Assembly (NCBI RefSeq): GCF_036231355.1 | Contig: NZ_CP109496.1 | Coordinates: 7,998,001 to 8,062,000 of the forward strand | Direction: 5' to 3' | DNA length: 64,000 nucleotides | Source of the DNA: Streptomyces sp. NBC_01431 | GTDB taxonomy: Bacteria > Actinomycetota > Actinomycetes > Streptomycetales > Streptomycetaceae | Part shown: positions 27,737-36,063 of the stretch, in pieces | How positions within the stretch are numbered: position 1 is the first letter of the stretch | Layout of the letters: each line of letters starts with the position of its first letter | Position numbers and translations under genes: made by a program | The notes under the pieces: generated by a model | Database searches by the model: none | Told to the model about the DNA's origin: nothing | Seen by the model: only the letters and a program-made list of their open reading frames with translations

Positions 27737-28888
27737 ATGCTGGACATCGCCGAAGAGCTCGACCGGTGGGCCCGGCAGGGACGTGAGTTCGCCGTCGCCA
27801 CGGTCGTGGCCACGAACGGAAGCTCGCCCCGACAGCCCGGCGCCGCCCTCGCCGTCGACAGTGACGGCACAGTCATCGGCTCCGTCTCCGGCGGATGTGT
27901 CGAAGGGGCGGTCTACGAACTCTGCCGTCAGGCCCTGTCCGACGGCAAGAACACCCTCGAGAGCTTCGGCTACAGCGACGAGGACGCCTTCGCCGTCGGT
28001 CTGACCTGTGGCGGCATCATCGACATACTCGTCACGCCGGTCCTGGCCGACTCGCCCGCCCGCGCGGTGTTCGCCGCGGCCTGTGCAGCCGTCGCGCAGG
28101 GGTCGGCGGCTGCACTGGTCCGCGTCACCGAAGGGCCGTCCGAACTACTCGGACGCGCCCTTCTGGTACACCCAGACGGCAGGTACGAGGGCAAGCTCAG
28201 AGGCCACCCCGACCTGGACCGGGCGGCAGCCGGCGTGGCCCACGCCATGTTGGACGCCGGTCGGACCGGCGTCGTCGTTCTCGGCGAGGACGGCTCGCGC
28301 TGCGGGCAGCCGCTGACGCTCCTCGTCGAGTCCAGCGTCCCTGCCCCCCGCATGATCGTTTTCGGGGCGGTCGACTTCTCGTCGGCGCTCGTCAGGGTCG
28401 GAAAACTTCTTGGCTACCACGTGACAGTGTGCGACGCCCGACCCATCTTCGCGACGAAGGAACGCTTCCCCGAGGCGGACGAGGTCGTCGTCGACTGGCC
28501 GCACCGCTACCTGGCGGCGACGCAGCTCGACTCGCGGGCCGTGCTCTGCGTCCTCACCCACGACGCCAAGTTCGACGTACCCCTGTTGGAGAGGGCGCTG
28601 AAGCTGCCCGTGGCGTACATCGGCGTGATGGGTTCGCGCCGCACCCACCTGGAACGCAATGAGCGGCTGCGGGAGGTCGGCGTCACCGAACTGGAACTGG
28701 CCCGCCTGCGGTCGCCCATCGGACTCGATCTGGGCGCGCGGACACCGGAGGAGACGGCGCTGTCGATCACTGCGGAGATCGTGGCCGTCCGGCGCGGCGG
28801 CTCCGGTGTGTCGCTGAGAGGAGCCCACACACCGATCCACCACGACGAGGCGAGGAGCGCCGCGCGAAGGATCGGCGAGGTCGCTTAG
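27737..28888 (+). CDS. xdhC: XdhC/CoxI-family Mo-enzyme maturation factor
   Basis: The 383-residue protein has an XdhC/CoxI domain (ATNGSSPRQPGAALAVDSDG, SVSGGCVEGAV). The C-terminal Rossmann domain contains MIVFGAVDFSSALVRVGKLL and the GVMGSRRTHLERNERLREVG motif. The family binds Mo cofactor, promotes its sulfuration and inserts it into xanthine dehydrogenases. It lies 168 bp after the Mo subunit and clearly serves it. The GVDFSS region has changes from the usual GAGHxA motif, which may not matter. Confidence 0.9.
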   Translation: MLDIAEELDRWARQGREFAVATVVATNGSSPRQPGAALAVDSDGTVIGSVSGGCVEGAVYELCRQALSDGKNTLESFGYSDEDAFAVGLTCGGIIDILVTPVLADSPARAVFAAACAAVAQGSAAALVRVTEGPSELLGRALLVHPDGRYEGKLRGHPDLDRAAAGVAHAMLDAGRTGVVVLGEDGSRCGQPLTLLVESSVPAPRMIVFGAVDFSSALVRVGKLLGYHVTVCDARPIFATKERFPEADEVVVDWPHRYLAATQLDSRAVLCVLTHDAKFDVPLLERALKLPVAYIGVMGSRRTHLERNERLREVGVTELELARLRSPIGLDLGARTPEETALSITAEIVAVRRGGSGVSLRGAHTPIHHDEARSAARRIGEVA

Positions 28889-29213
28889 CTTGACTGCGTC
28901 GGGGATCTTGAGAATCCCCGGAGGGGCAGCCTGGTCAACCGTTCTGGTGAGTTCCCGTCTCCGACCGAGCAGATGGCGCGAGCGAGCAACCCGGGCGGTA
29001 CAACGGCGATGGGGCACGGGCAGGCAGCCGAGGCGGTTCGCTGCCGCATCGATTTCAAGTACGCGCCGGCCATGGCGATCGCCTCGGTCTCGGCTGATCC
29101 CTCCTGCTGCCCCTGACCCCGCCGCGCCGCCCCGCTCACCTGGTTTCAGGGGCGCCAGGGTGTAGAAGTGAACGCGACCTGTTCCGCGCTGACGCCCTGA
29201 CTGGAGTTCCCCG
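28889..29213. other. Intergenic region with a small hairpin
   Basis: GGGGAT (28901-28906) pairs with ATCCCC (28914-28919) just after the XdhC-family stop, a weak terminator candidate. No gene is recognised. The promoter for the oxidoreductase at 29214 should lie here. Confidence 0.35.
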
Positions 29214-30149
29214 ATGAAGGCCCTCGTAGCCCGCGCGTACACGACGCTCGACGGCATCAGCGTCACCGACCTCCCAAAGCCCGTCGCAGGACCGGGTGAG
29301 GTGCTGCTCAAGGTGGAAGCCGCAGCCCTCAATCCGCTGGACCTCGCGCTGATCACGGGTGCGATGAAGGACCTCTTCCCCGTCGAGCACCCCCTCGTCG
29401 TGGGGATGGATGCAGCGGGCACCGTCGCCGATCTCGGTCAGGGGGTGACGGCCTACGCACCGGGCGATCCGGTGCTCGCCTTCACCGGTCAGGCCGGGGC
29501 CGTCGCCGAGTACACCGTGGTCGCGGTGGGTCCGCACCTCGCCAAGCGGGCCGCCGGGGTCGCCGCACCGACCGCCGCAGCCATCCCCGAGTCCGGGATG
29601 ACGGCCATGTGCCTGCTGCGCGCGGTCGGCCTCACAGCGGGGGAGAGCGTGCTGGTGGTCGGTGCGACGGGAGGTATCGGCCTGTACGCGGTACAGCTCG
29701 CCGCCTCGCTCGGCGCCAAGGTGATCGCCACCGCGACGTCCGAGGACGCGGACTACGTTCGCGGGCTGGGCGCGCAGGGCACTGTCGACTACAAGGCGGG
29801 CGACATCGCGGAGCAGCTGCTGCGCCAGGTCCCGGACGGGGTGGACGTGGTGGTCGACCTGATCAATCGAGGTGACGCGCTCTCCAACACGGCCCGCACG
29901 GTCCGCGCCGGGGGCCGTGTGGTCTCGCCCCTCTTCGGGCCGCAGGACCTGGGCCGGGGAGTCACCGGCGTCTACATTGGCAGCTTCACCGCCGAGCCCG
30001 GCGACCTGGCGGACTTGGTAGCCCGCGCGGCCGACGGGCGGCTACGGGTGGAGATCGGCGCCACCTACCAGTTCGACGACGCCCCGCAGGCGGTGTCCGA
30101 CTTCGCAGGCAAGCACATCCGGGGCAAGGTCGTCATCACCGTCCCGTAG
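29214..30149 (+). CDS. NADP-dependent quinone-oxidoreductase-like MDR protein
   Basis: The 311-residue zinc-free medium-chain reductase has a GroES-like domain (GEVLLKVEAAALNPLDLAL) and a Rossmann fold (ESVLVVGATGGIGLYAVQLAASLGAKVIATA). The final segment (FDDAPQAVSDFAGKHIRGKVVI) is typical of quinone oxidoreductase / enoyl reductase relatives. It probably reduces quinones or enals. No operon partner. Confidence 0.85.
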   Translation: MKALVARAYTTLDGISVTDLPKPVAGPGEVLLKVEAAALNPLDLALITGAMKDLFPVEHPLVVGMDAAGTVADLGQGVTAYAPGDPVLAFTGQAGAVAEYTVVAVGPHLAKRAAGVAAPTAAAIPESGMTAMCLLRAVGLTAGESVLVVGATGGIGLYAVQLAASLGAKVIATATSEDADYVRGLGAQGTVDYKAGDIAEQLLRQVPDGVDVVVDLINRGDALSNTARTVRAGGRVVSPLFGPQDLGRGVTGVYIGSFTAEPGDLADLVARAADGRLRVEIGATYQFDDAPQAVSDFAGKHIRGKVVITVP

Positions 30150-30359
30150 CGACAGATCCGGTGATGTGCCGCCTGGGTCGCTGGTCTGGTCTTCTGGTCC
30201 CGGGATGTAGTCGGTGCAGGTGCCGGGCATCGATGACAACGCCCCCTTCATCTCGACGGGGGCAGTCAGCTTCCCCACCGACCAGGCTCTTCGTTGTCGC
30301 TCCGGTGCAGGCTCAAGGGCGGTGGCTGGCCGATGTCGGTGGTGTGGAAATTTCTGAGG
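30150..30359. other. Convergent intergenic region
   Basis: This lies between the oxidoreductase and the RHH gene, both of which end here. No structured element or gene is recognised. Confidence 0.3.
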
Positions 30360-30572
30360 TCACAGGGTGTCGCCCTCGCCCGCGAGGTCCTGGCCGAGGC
30401 CGAGGGCTGCGAGCTGGTGGGCGGCGTCGCGGGTCGCAGCGTGGCGGGCGGCGCGCACGACGTACGCGTTGACGCTCAGGCCCGCTGCTTTCGCGGCGTG
30501 CTTGATGGCGGGCGCGAGTTCGTGTGGGGCGTCCGGTCCGGCGCCGCCGGCGCCTCCCGTAGGCTCCTGGCA
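30360..30572 (-). CDS. Ribbon-helix-helix (Arc/antitoxin-like) protein, start uncertain
   Basis: The C-terminal ~55 residues (APAIKHAAKAAGLSVNAYVV, then RAARHAATRDAAHQLAALG) have the pattern of an Arc-type RHH domain. The beta-strand that should precede the first helix is poorly preserved and no clear start lies before the divergent gene at 30572, so the N-terminus may be missing. RHH proteins bind DNA as dimers and often act as antitoxins; no toxin gene is adjacent. Confidence 0.45.
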   Translation of the reverse strand, partial: CQEPTGGAGGAGPDAPHELAPAIKHAAKAAGLSVNAYVVRAARHAATRDAAHQLAALGLGQDLAGEGDTL

Positions 30573-31465
30573 TGTCCTACGGGGTGGATGCGCGGGAACT
30601 GTACGAGGCCCTGGCGTGGTACGAGGGGGTCGAGCCGTACGAGACGATCGTCGTGCCCTGGCTTGATCGGGCCCAGGGGGGCTACCGCGCCTGGCTGGCC
30701 ACGTCGGCCGAAGACGGCTCATGGTGGGCCGAGAAGGAAATGGAGCCCGACGGCCAGGAACTCGTGTGGGAGCTCTACGCCCTGCACCGGGTCAGCGACC
30801 GACTGCTGCTCACCCTTCAGCCTCCCTCCGAAAGGTCCGGCTCCCCGGACCTTCGGCCCTTGCTTTCGAAGTGCGAGTACCTCGACGTGTTCACCTCGCT
30901 CGGCATGACGCCGTTCGAGGACGGCGACGCATTCGACCCGTTTCTCCACGAGATCGTCGAGGTCGAACAGGCCGACGACCCGCACGTGCCGTTCGAGATC
31001 ACCGAGGTCCTCTGGCCCGGCCTGATGCTGGGCCAGCTGCTGTTCAACCGGGCCGGCGTGCGGATCCGCGCCGGCGTCGAGCACGCGCAGCGCGGCGTTG
31101 CGGACCGCTCGCTGCTGTACTGGACCTTCCGGCGCCGCCACCGGCCAACGGTCGACCTGTCTCAGGGCTGGGGCAGCAATTCCCAGTGGCGTACCGACTT
31201 CCGCCTCGACTACCGGACCCCGGCCGGCGATCGGCTCAACGTGGCGGGGGATCGCCCGATCGACGGCAGTGCCGACCTGCACCCCGACCACCCGAAGAAT
31301 CTCAGCCCCGAGGGGAGACTCCTGACGCCCGGCGACCGGCGCGAGCTGTTGCGCCACCGCTGCTTCCTGCGCACGCCCGAGGCCGCTGACGCACTGGCCG
31401 GATCGCCCGGCTGGGAGCGGGATCTGATGCCCTTCGACTGGCGGCTTCCGGACTCCGAGGCCTGA
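30572..31465 (+). CDS. Conserved-type protein of unknown function
   Basis: This intact 297-residue frame has good Streptomyces codon bias. It is rich in acidic and aromatic residues (VDARELYEALAWYEGVEPYE, FEITEVLWPGLMLGQLLF, LLYWTFRRRHRPTVDL). There is no signal peptide, membrane segment or recognised motif. It is divergent from the RHH protein. Confidence 0.6.
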   Translation: MSYGVDARELYEALAWYEGVEPYETIVVPWLDRAQGGYRAWLATSAEDGSWWAEKEMEPDGQELVWELYALHRVSDRLLLTLQPPSERSGSPDLRPLLSKCEYLDVFTSLGMTPFEDGDAFDPFLHEIVEVEQADDPHVPFEITEVLWPGLMLGQLLFNRAGVRIRAGVEHAQRGVADRSLLYWTFRRRHRPTVDLSQGWGSNSQWRTDFRLDYRTPAGDRLNVAGDRPIDGSADLHPDHPKNLSPEGRLLTPGDRRELLRHRCFLRTPEAADALAGSPGWERDLMPFDWRLPDSEA

Positions 31466-32044
31466 ACCGGGGCGGCCGGTAGTTCGGGAACAGGGACGGC
31501 CGGACCCGCCTGCGCCGCCCGTCCAGTGGCACCGGGGAGACCTCTGCGGAACTCTCCCTCCGCAGGAGGTCGTTGAGGGGCGTTGGCCAGGTGGTCAGTG
31601 CCGTGAGGTAGAGGCCGCCCGCGCAGCCGAGGGCTTCTCCGGAGAGCCGACGGATAGTCCGTTGAGCAGGATGTTGTCCTTGTAGCTGTCGTTGCTGGCC
31701 CTCCGACTGAGTCGGTGGTGATTCCCTGCCCCGGGGTGACCGCGGCCTCGCGGTGTTCGACGGCTGCACGGTGTCCACGAGGCGGGTCGTTCCTGGAGAT
31801 GACTGACGCGACGTCGTGCCACGGACCTCGGCCAGCATGATGATGATGCCGTTGGGGGACGGTCGAAGGGCGTGTGGGTCAAGGAGGTCTCGGCAGTCGC
31901 TCATGCACGTGTCATGGGAGGGGTAAGGGTTGTGCTGGCTGCTCGTTGTTCATCTTCTGGGTCTACTCGCATAGATGCTCTGGGTGGTGTCATGCCGTCA
32001 GCCGCCCGGCAGCACGGCCGGGCCGACCGACGGGACCCTCACCT
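31466..32044. other. About 580 bp without a recognisable gene
   Basis: Frames on both strands are open but without motifs. A minus-strand stretch near 31590-31690 (GCAGGLYLTALTTWPTPL) is the most protein-like but cannot be assigned. The 3' part should hold the promoter of the interrupted secreted protein. Confidence 0.35.
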
Positions 32045-32315
32045 ATGCGCCCGATACGCCGCTTCGTCTCCGCTGCCGCCGCCCTCGCCCTGGCCACCGC
32101 TGCCCTTGCCGCCGGCACCGGCATGGCTCACGCCGCCGCCCACGCCGCTACCACCACCGCTTCCGGGGCGTGTCCCAGGCGTACCTGCCGCTGCCGGACC
32201 CGGTCTGCCAGCCTGGCGTCGACAACCTGGATGTCACCCAGGACACCATCAGCTCCACGATCTGCGTGTCCGGGTGGACCAGCACGGTGCGCCCGCCGAC
32301 GTCCTACACCAACCC
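32045..32315 (+). pseudogene. Secreted protein gene cut by an IS, with a frameshift
   Basis: ATG 32045 opens a signal peptide (MRPIRRFVSAAAALALATAA, cleavage near AHA). After about 32155 the mature part is read in another frame: VSQAYLPLPDPVCQPGVDN, then DVTQDTISSTICVSGWTSTV and RPPTSYTN. 'GVTQxxIxxTICxxGxTxTVRPPxSYTN' is the N-terminal pattern of exported Streptomyces proteins that usually continue into an HNH-like C-terminal part. The IS left end at 32316 removes everything after it. Confidence 0.65.
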
Positions 32316-33512
32316 TGCGCCTGCCGAGAATGTCATCCATGCTGCTCACGGGCTTGCTTGGTGGTTGCGGCAGGATGATCACTCGTGTTGCTTCGCCTGG
32401 CATACCTGACTGTCACCAACGCGTTCGCCGCCCTGCGGCTGCTGCCGATGAGCGACCGGGACAAGGACGTGGAGATCCTCGCCCTGCGCCATCAAGTCAC
32501 CGTCCTTGAGCGGCAGCTCGGTGCGGACAGGGTGAAGTTCGCTCCGGCGGACCGCGTTTTCCTCTCTGCGCTCCTCGCCCCGCTACCGCGCGAGGTCGTG
32601 CGGCGCCTGCGGCTGCTGGTCCGACCGGAGACTGTGCTGCGCTGGCATCGTGACCCGATGAGGCAGCGTCACGCCCGCCTCTGCCGGCCGAAGCGGCCGG
32701 GGCACCCGTGTACCGCTCGCTCGATCCGTTTTCTGATCCTTCGCCTGGTTCGGGAGAACCCGTCGTGGGGGTACAGGCGCGTGCACGGCGAACTCGCCGC
32801 TCTCGGCATCAAGGTCGCTGCCTCCACCGTCCGGGAGATCCTCAAAGCCGAAGGTATCGACCCTGCGCCCGACCGCACCGCCACCACCTGGGCCGGCTTC
32901 CTGCGCTCCCAGGCCAACGCGCTCCTGGCGTGCGACTTCATCGAGACCGTCACCCTGACCGGCCAGCGGCAGTACATCCTCGCGGTCATCGAGCACGCCA
33001 CCCGCCGCGTCCGCGTCCTGGGCACCACCGCGCATCCCACCGCCCACTGGGCCGGCCAGGCCGCCCGGAACCTGGCCATGGACCTCGAAGATGCCGGAGC
33101 CACCGTCAACTACCTGATCCGCGACCGGGACGCGAAGTTCCCAGCTCTCTTCGACCAGATCCTGAGCGACGCCGGCATCCAGGTCGTGCCCTGCGGCATC
33201 CGCATACCGCGCATGAACTCCATCATGGAACGCTGGGTGCCGACATGCCGCCGCGAGCTCCTGGACCGGACCTTGATCTGGAACGAACGCCACCTGCGCC
33301 AGGCCCTGCGCGAGTTCGAGCACCACTACAACACGCACCGGCCCCACCAGGCCATGAACCAGGCGGCACCCCTACGCGCGGTGCCCGAACCGATCACCGA
33401 TCCCGGCCCAATCGCCCGCCTGGACATACGCCGACACGACCGGCCCGGCGGAGCAGTCCACGAGTACCGACATGCTTCCTGACCTGGCCGGATGAGATAT
33501 TCGGCAGGCGCA
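32316..33512 (+). mobile_element. IS element with 23-bp inverted repeats (copy B, intact transposase)
   Basis: The left repeat (32316-32338, TGCGCCTGCCGAGAATGTC...) and the right repeat (33490-33512) are reverse complements except at three positions. The 1197-bp element carries one uninterrupted transposase. The flanks are halves of two unrelated genes (a secreted protein and another transposase), and no target duplication is seen, implying an adjacent deletion or a pre-existing junction. Confidence 0.82.
32385..33482 (+). CDS. Integrase-core (rve) transposase, intact
   Basis: The 365-residue protein begins MLLRLAYLTVTNAFAALRLL, followed by ALRHQVTVLERQLG (coiled) and an HTH_21-like NPSWGYRRVHGELAALGI. 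The DDE core comprises LLACDFIETVTL, LIRDRDAKFPALFD and the Glu of NSIMERWVPTCRREL. The end pattern (YNTHRPHQAMNQAAPL) is typical of integrase-type transposases. It is the functional relative of the broken copy at 13134-14230 and could act on both elements' ends. Confidence 0.9.
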   Translation: MLLRLAYLTVTNAFAALRLLPMSDRDKDVEILALRHQVTVLERQLGADRVKFAPADRVFLSALLAPLPREVVRRLRLLVRPETVLRWHRDPMRQRHARLCRPKRPGHPCTARSIRFLILRLVRENPSWGYRRVHGELAALGIKVAASTVREILKAEGIDPAPDRTATTWAGFLRSQANALLACDFIETVTLTGQRQYILAVIEHATRRVRVLGTTAHPTAHWAGQAARNLAMDLEDAGATVNYLIRDRDAKFPALFDQILSDAGIQVVPCGIRIPRMNSIMERWVPTCRRELLDRTLIWNERHLRQALREFEHHYNTHRPHQAMNQAAPLRAVPEPITDPGPIARLDIRRHDRPGGAVHEYRHAS

Positions 33513-34039
33513 AAGCTGGCCCATTGCTTGAGCGGGTGCCGCTCTCCGTGCCGGGGCGGCCGCCCGGGTCTGCCGTCCCGGCGGCCCGCGGACGCCGCAC
33601 CGTAGAACACCCGGTCCGAACGCACTCGGCCCAGCACCTGGACCGCCAGGCCCTCCTGGCCGGCCAGGTAGCTGATCCGGCTCAGGTCGTAGCCCGAGTC
33701 GAACACGATCACCGGAGCAGGCCGGTCAGCGAGCAGGCCCGTGTCCGCCAATTCCTCGACCACACGGGTAACTTGGCGCACCGTCACCAGGGTGGCGTCG
33801 TCGTCCGGGCCGATCCGGACTGCGTCCAGTAACGCCGTCCACGAGCTCGCAGCCCCCTCCAGACCGGCCGAGAATTCCGCCAGCGAACCCACCCGACCGG
33901 GCGCGGTCAGTACCACATCGGCCAGTTCGAACAAGGCATCCCCACGAGACTGCGGACACTGGTACAGGCCCTTCCGGAACGCCACCAGCCGCCGCCGGGC
34001 CGCGGCCTCGCCCTCGACCGCTGCGGCCAGTCCTGGCAT
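33513..34039 (-). pseudogene. DDE transposase remnant, internally deleted and C-terminally truncated
   Basis: From ATG 34039 the protein starts GLAAAVEGEAAARRRLVAFR, then KGLYQCPQSRGDALFELADV. It then jumps from about GRVGSLAEF to TALLDAVRIGPDDDATLVTV. Compared with my memory of the family (IS701-like, often named NF041680), about 70 residues containing the first catalytic Asp are missing. A later Asp-rich motif (VIVFDSGYDLSRISYLAG) remains. The IS right end at 33512 cuts off the C-terminus. Confidence 0.65.
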
Positions 34040-34120
34040 AGTCGGACCCACGGCCACCCTCCTCTTCGAAGCCTCAACACTCCGAAGGTGACGGGTGGCC
34101 GCCCTGCTGTCACGAGCCAT

Positions 34121-34474
34121 GACAAACCCCGACAAGAACGATCTTGATGGGGATAAAAGTAAAGTTCAGACGTCCAGTCGTTTGCGCGATCGCCACAGGT
34201 GGACCGCCGGGCGGCCATGTGTTTCACGAGCGACCACCTATGAAACACACGAGAGTTTCGCGGCCGGCCCCCGAGGCTCCGACTTCGCCGGAGTTGGCAG
34301 AACGTAGTCACTGACTACAGATTGATACTTGGGACTTCGCCGTGGCAATACGGGTTCCGGGCTTGCTTCCAGGCCTATGACCAATGCTCTAAAACAGGAC
34401 GTATGCGTCCCGTATGGAGAAAATGGAATGTAGGGCACTCAGTGTGCCGAAAACCCGAGCGAGAGGAGTGCACC
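34121..34474. other. AT-richer leader region upstream of the small peptide
   Basis: The region is noticeably less GC-rich than its surroundings (e.g. 34140-34180 and 34305-34440), consistent with promoter DNA. It holds a perfect 9-bp inverted repeat (34218-34249) and a short dyad GGACG-TATG-CGTCC near 34400. A very short ATG frame at 34377 (18 codons) has no convincing ribosome site and I do not call it. Confidence 0.5.
34218..34249. repeat. Perfect 9-bp inverted repeat, possible operator or transposon end
   Basis: TGTGTTTCA (34218-34226) and TGAAACACA (34241-34249) are exact reverse complements with a 14-bp spacer. It lies 226 bp before the peptide gene. It could bind a dimeric regulator or be part of the terminus of the dead transposon next door. 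Confidence 0.5.
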
Positions 34475-34567
34475 ATGATCGCCAAGCTGCTCCGAAAGCT
34501 GTCCTTCACACGCAACTACGGTGCGTACGGGCTCCACGACTGGGCTACGTCCGCCGACAAGCTGTGA
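34475..34567 (+). CDS. 30-residue peptide, candidate RiPP precursor for the adjacent P450
   Basis: ATG 34475 is preceded at six bases by GAGAGGAG, one of the best ribosome sites in the window. The peptide has a basic, helix-prone N-terminal part (MIAKLLRKLSFTR) and a C-terminal part with Y15, Y18, H21 and W23 (NYGAYGLHDW), ending SADKL. Biarylitides, cittilins, tryptorubin-type atropopeptides and related products are made from tiny peptides whose aromatic residues are cross-linked by one neighbouring P450. The leader/core layout and the P450 96 bp downstream fit this; the product is inferred. The frame stays open upstream, so a longer protein is formally possible. Confidence 0.6.
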   Translation: MIAKLLRKLSFTRNYGAYGLHDWATSADKL

Positions 34568-34663
34568 CCGCACTGCCGGCGGGCGCTCCCGGGCGCCCCC
34601 CGGCTCTTGGCCATGCTGTCGGCGATATCGGCCTGGACAGGTACGAGCGTCAGGGGCGATTTC

Positions 34664-35965
34664 ATGGGCCGAATGAATGAGCCGCCGCGGTTGCCCGAAG
34701 GCAGCTTCGCGGCCTGGAGCCGCGACCGGCTGGCACTGGCTCGCCGTGGCGCTGACGAATGCGGCGACGTCTGGCAGCTGGAGCCGGGTGCCTACGTAGT
34801 CGCTACGGCCGGCTCGTGCGAAGAGGTCCTGCACCGCGCGCAGGACTTCCCCAAGCCACCCTCGCCCCTCTTCCCACCGTTGAAGCGGGCCAACAGCGCG
34901 CCGACGCCCGAGGAGCATGCGTACGCCCGCGCCGCCCGAATGCGCGGACTACGCCCGCAGACGGTTGCAGCCCGGATCGGTGAGATCGCTCCCGGCGCCG
35001 CTCGATTTGCCGAACAGTGGCCCACAGGCCGGGACGTCGAGATTCTGCCCGTAGTCCGGCCCGCCCTGGCAGAGATCGGCGTGCGCTACCTCTTCTCCAT
35101 GGACGCTCCCACTCTGCTGCCCTTCGCCTGGCAGCTCTTCATGGCCCGGGAGCTGCTCGTACGCCCCTCGCGCTGGGTATGGCCGCGCTGGGTCCCCACA
35201 TCGGCACGGCGCTTCCGCACACGGCAGCAGGTCGCCTTCACCAACGCTTTGCGGCCGATCGTCCGCCGACGCCGTTCATCGGGCTGGCTGGGTGACGACG
35301 TGCTGGGACATATGCTCCGGCCCTCCTCCCGCTACGGCCTACTGCCGGAAGAGGCCATCCTCGACACTCTCCCCGGAATCACCGTCGCCACCTTCGAGAC
35401 ACCGTCCCGGGCAGCCGGATGGATCCTGCTCCACCTGGCCCGGTACCCCCAGGCAGCGGGCCGCGTCGCGGTCGAAGCCGCCTTGCTGCCCGCGGACCCG
35501 GCCGCGACGACCAGCATCCACCTCGACAGCCTCCAGTACACCCAGGCACTGGTACGCGAGGTCCTCCGGCTGTACCCCCCGAGCTGGCTGCTGACCCGGC
35601 GCGCCACGCGACAGACTCGGCTCGCCGGCTACACCATCGACGCCGGGTCCACCGTTCTCGTCTGCCCCTACACCGCCCACCGTGACGCGCGGGAACACTC
35701 CGAGCCGGACCGGTTCCGGCCCGAGCGCTGGCTCGATGATTCGGGCTCACCGGCGAATCCGGGGGCTTTCCTCACCTTCGGTACTGGGCCGCACGCCTGC
35801 GAGGGAGCCGCTCTGGCCATGGCCATGCTCACGCTCCTGACCGCGCAGATCGCCAGCCGCTACCACTTGAGCGAGCTGCCCGGACCGGAACCCGGCTACC
35901 AGGTCACCACCTTCGAAGGTCTCGCGACCGACGGCCTGCGCCTGCGTGCCACCGTGCGCGGCTGA
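34664..35965 (+). CDS. Cytochrome P450, candidate peptide-cross-linking enzyme
   Basis: The protein has 433 residues from ATG 34664 (AGGGG seven bases upstream); an in-frame ATG at 34613 is less likely. The oxygen-activating I-helix is ATFETPS (E245, T246). The ExxR motif is EVLRLYPP, and PDRFRPERW follows. The heme loop is FGTGPHACEG with axial Cys379. It is soluble and needs separate redox partners. Its nearest neighbours are a 30-residue peptide gene and, 1.4 kb downstream, a ferredoxin and reductase. Fatty-acid or terpene oxidation is possible, but no such biosynthetic gene is present. Confidence 0.9.
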   Translation: MGRMNEPPRLPEGSFAAWSRDRLALARRGADECGDVWQLEPGAYVVATAGSCEEVLHRAQDFPKPPSPLFPPLKRANSAPTPEEHAYARAARMRGLRPQTVAARIGEIAPGAARFAEQWPTGRDVEILPVVRPALAEIGVRYLFSMDAPTLLPFAWQLFMARELLVRPSRWVWPRWVPTSARRFRTRQQVAFTNALRPIVRRRRSSGWLGDDVLGHMLRPSSRYGLLPEEAILDTLPGITVATFETPSRAAGWILLHLARYPQAAGRVAVEAALLPADPAATTSIHLDSLQYTQALVREVLRLYPPSWLLTRRATRQTRLAGYTIDAGSTVLVCPYTAHRDAREHSEPDRFRPERWLDDSGSPANPGAFLTFGTGPHACEGAALAMAMLTLLTAQIASRYHLSELPGPEPGYQVTTFEGLATDGLRLRATVRG

Positions 35966-36063
35966 GGGCGGTCCCGCTTTCGGTGACAGGACGCGCCTCC
36001 ACCCGCGAGCAGCGAACGTTGATCAGGTTCGGGTGCCGTTCCACACGTGATCGTAGGACCGGC

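Noticed and set aside
34377..34433. An 18-codon frame upstream of the candidate RiPP precursor
   Set aside because: No ribosome site of quality and no similarity to the downstream peptide; likely chance.
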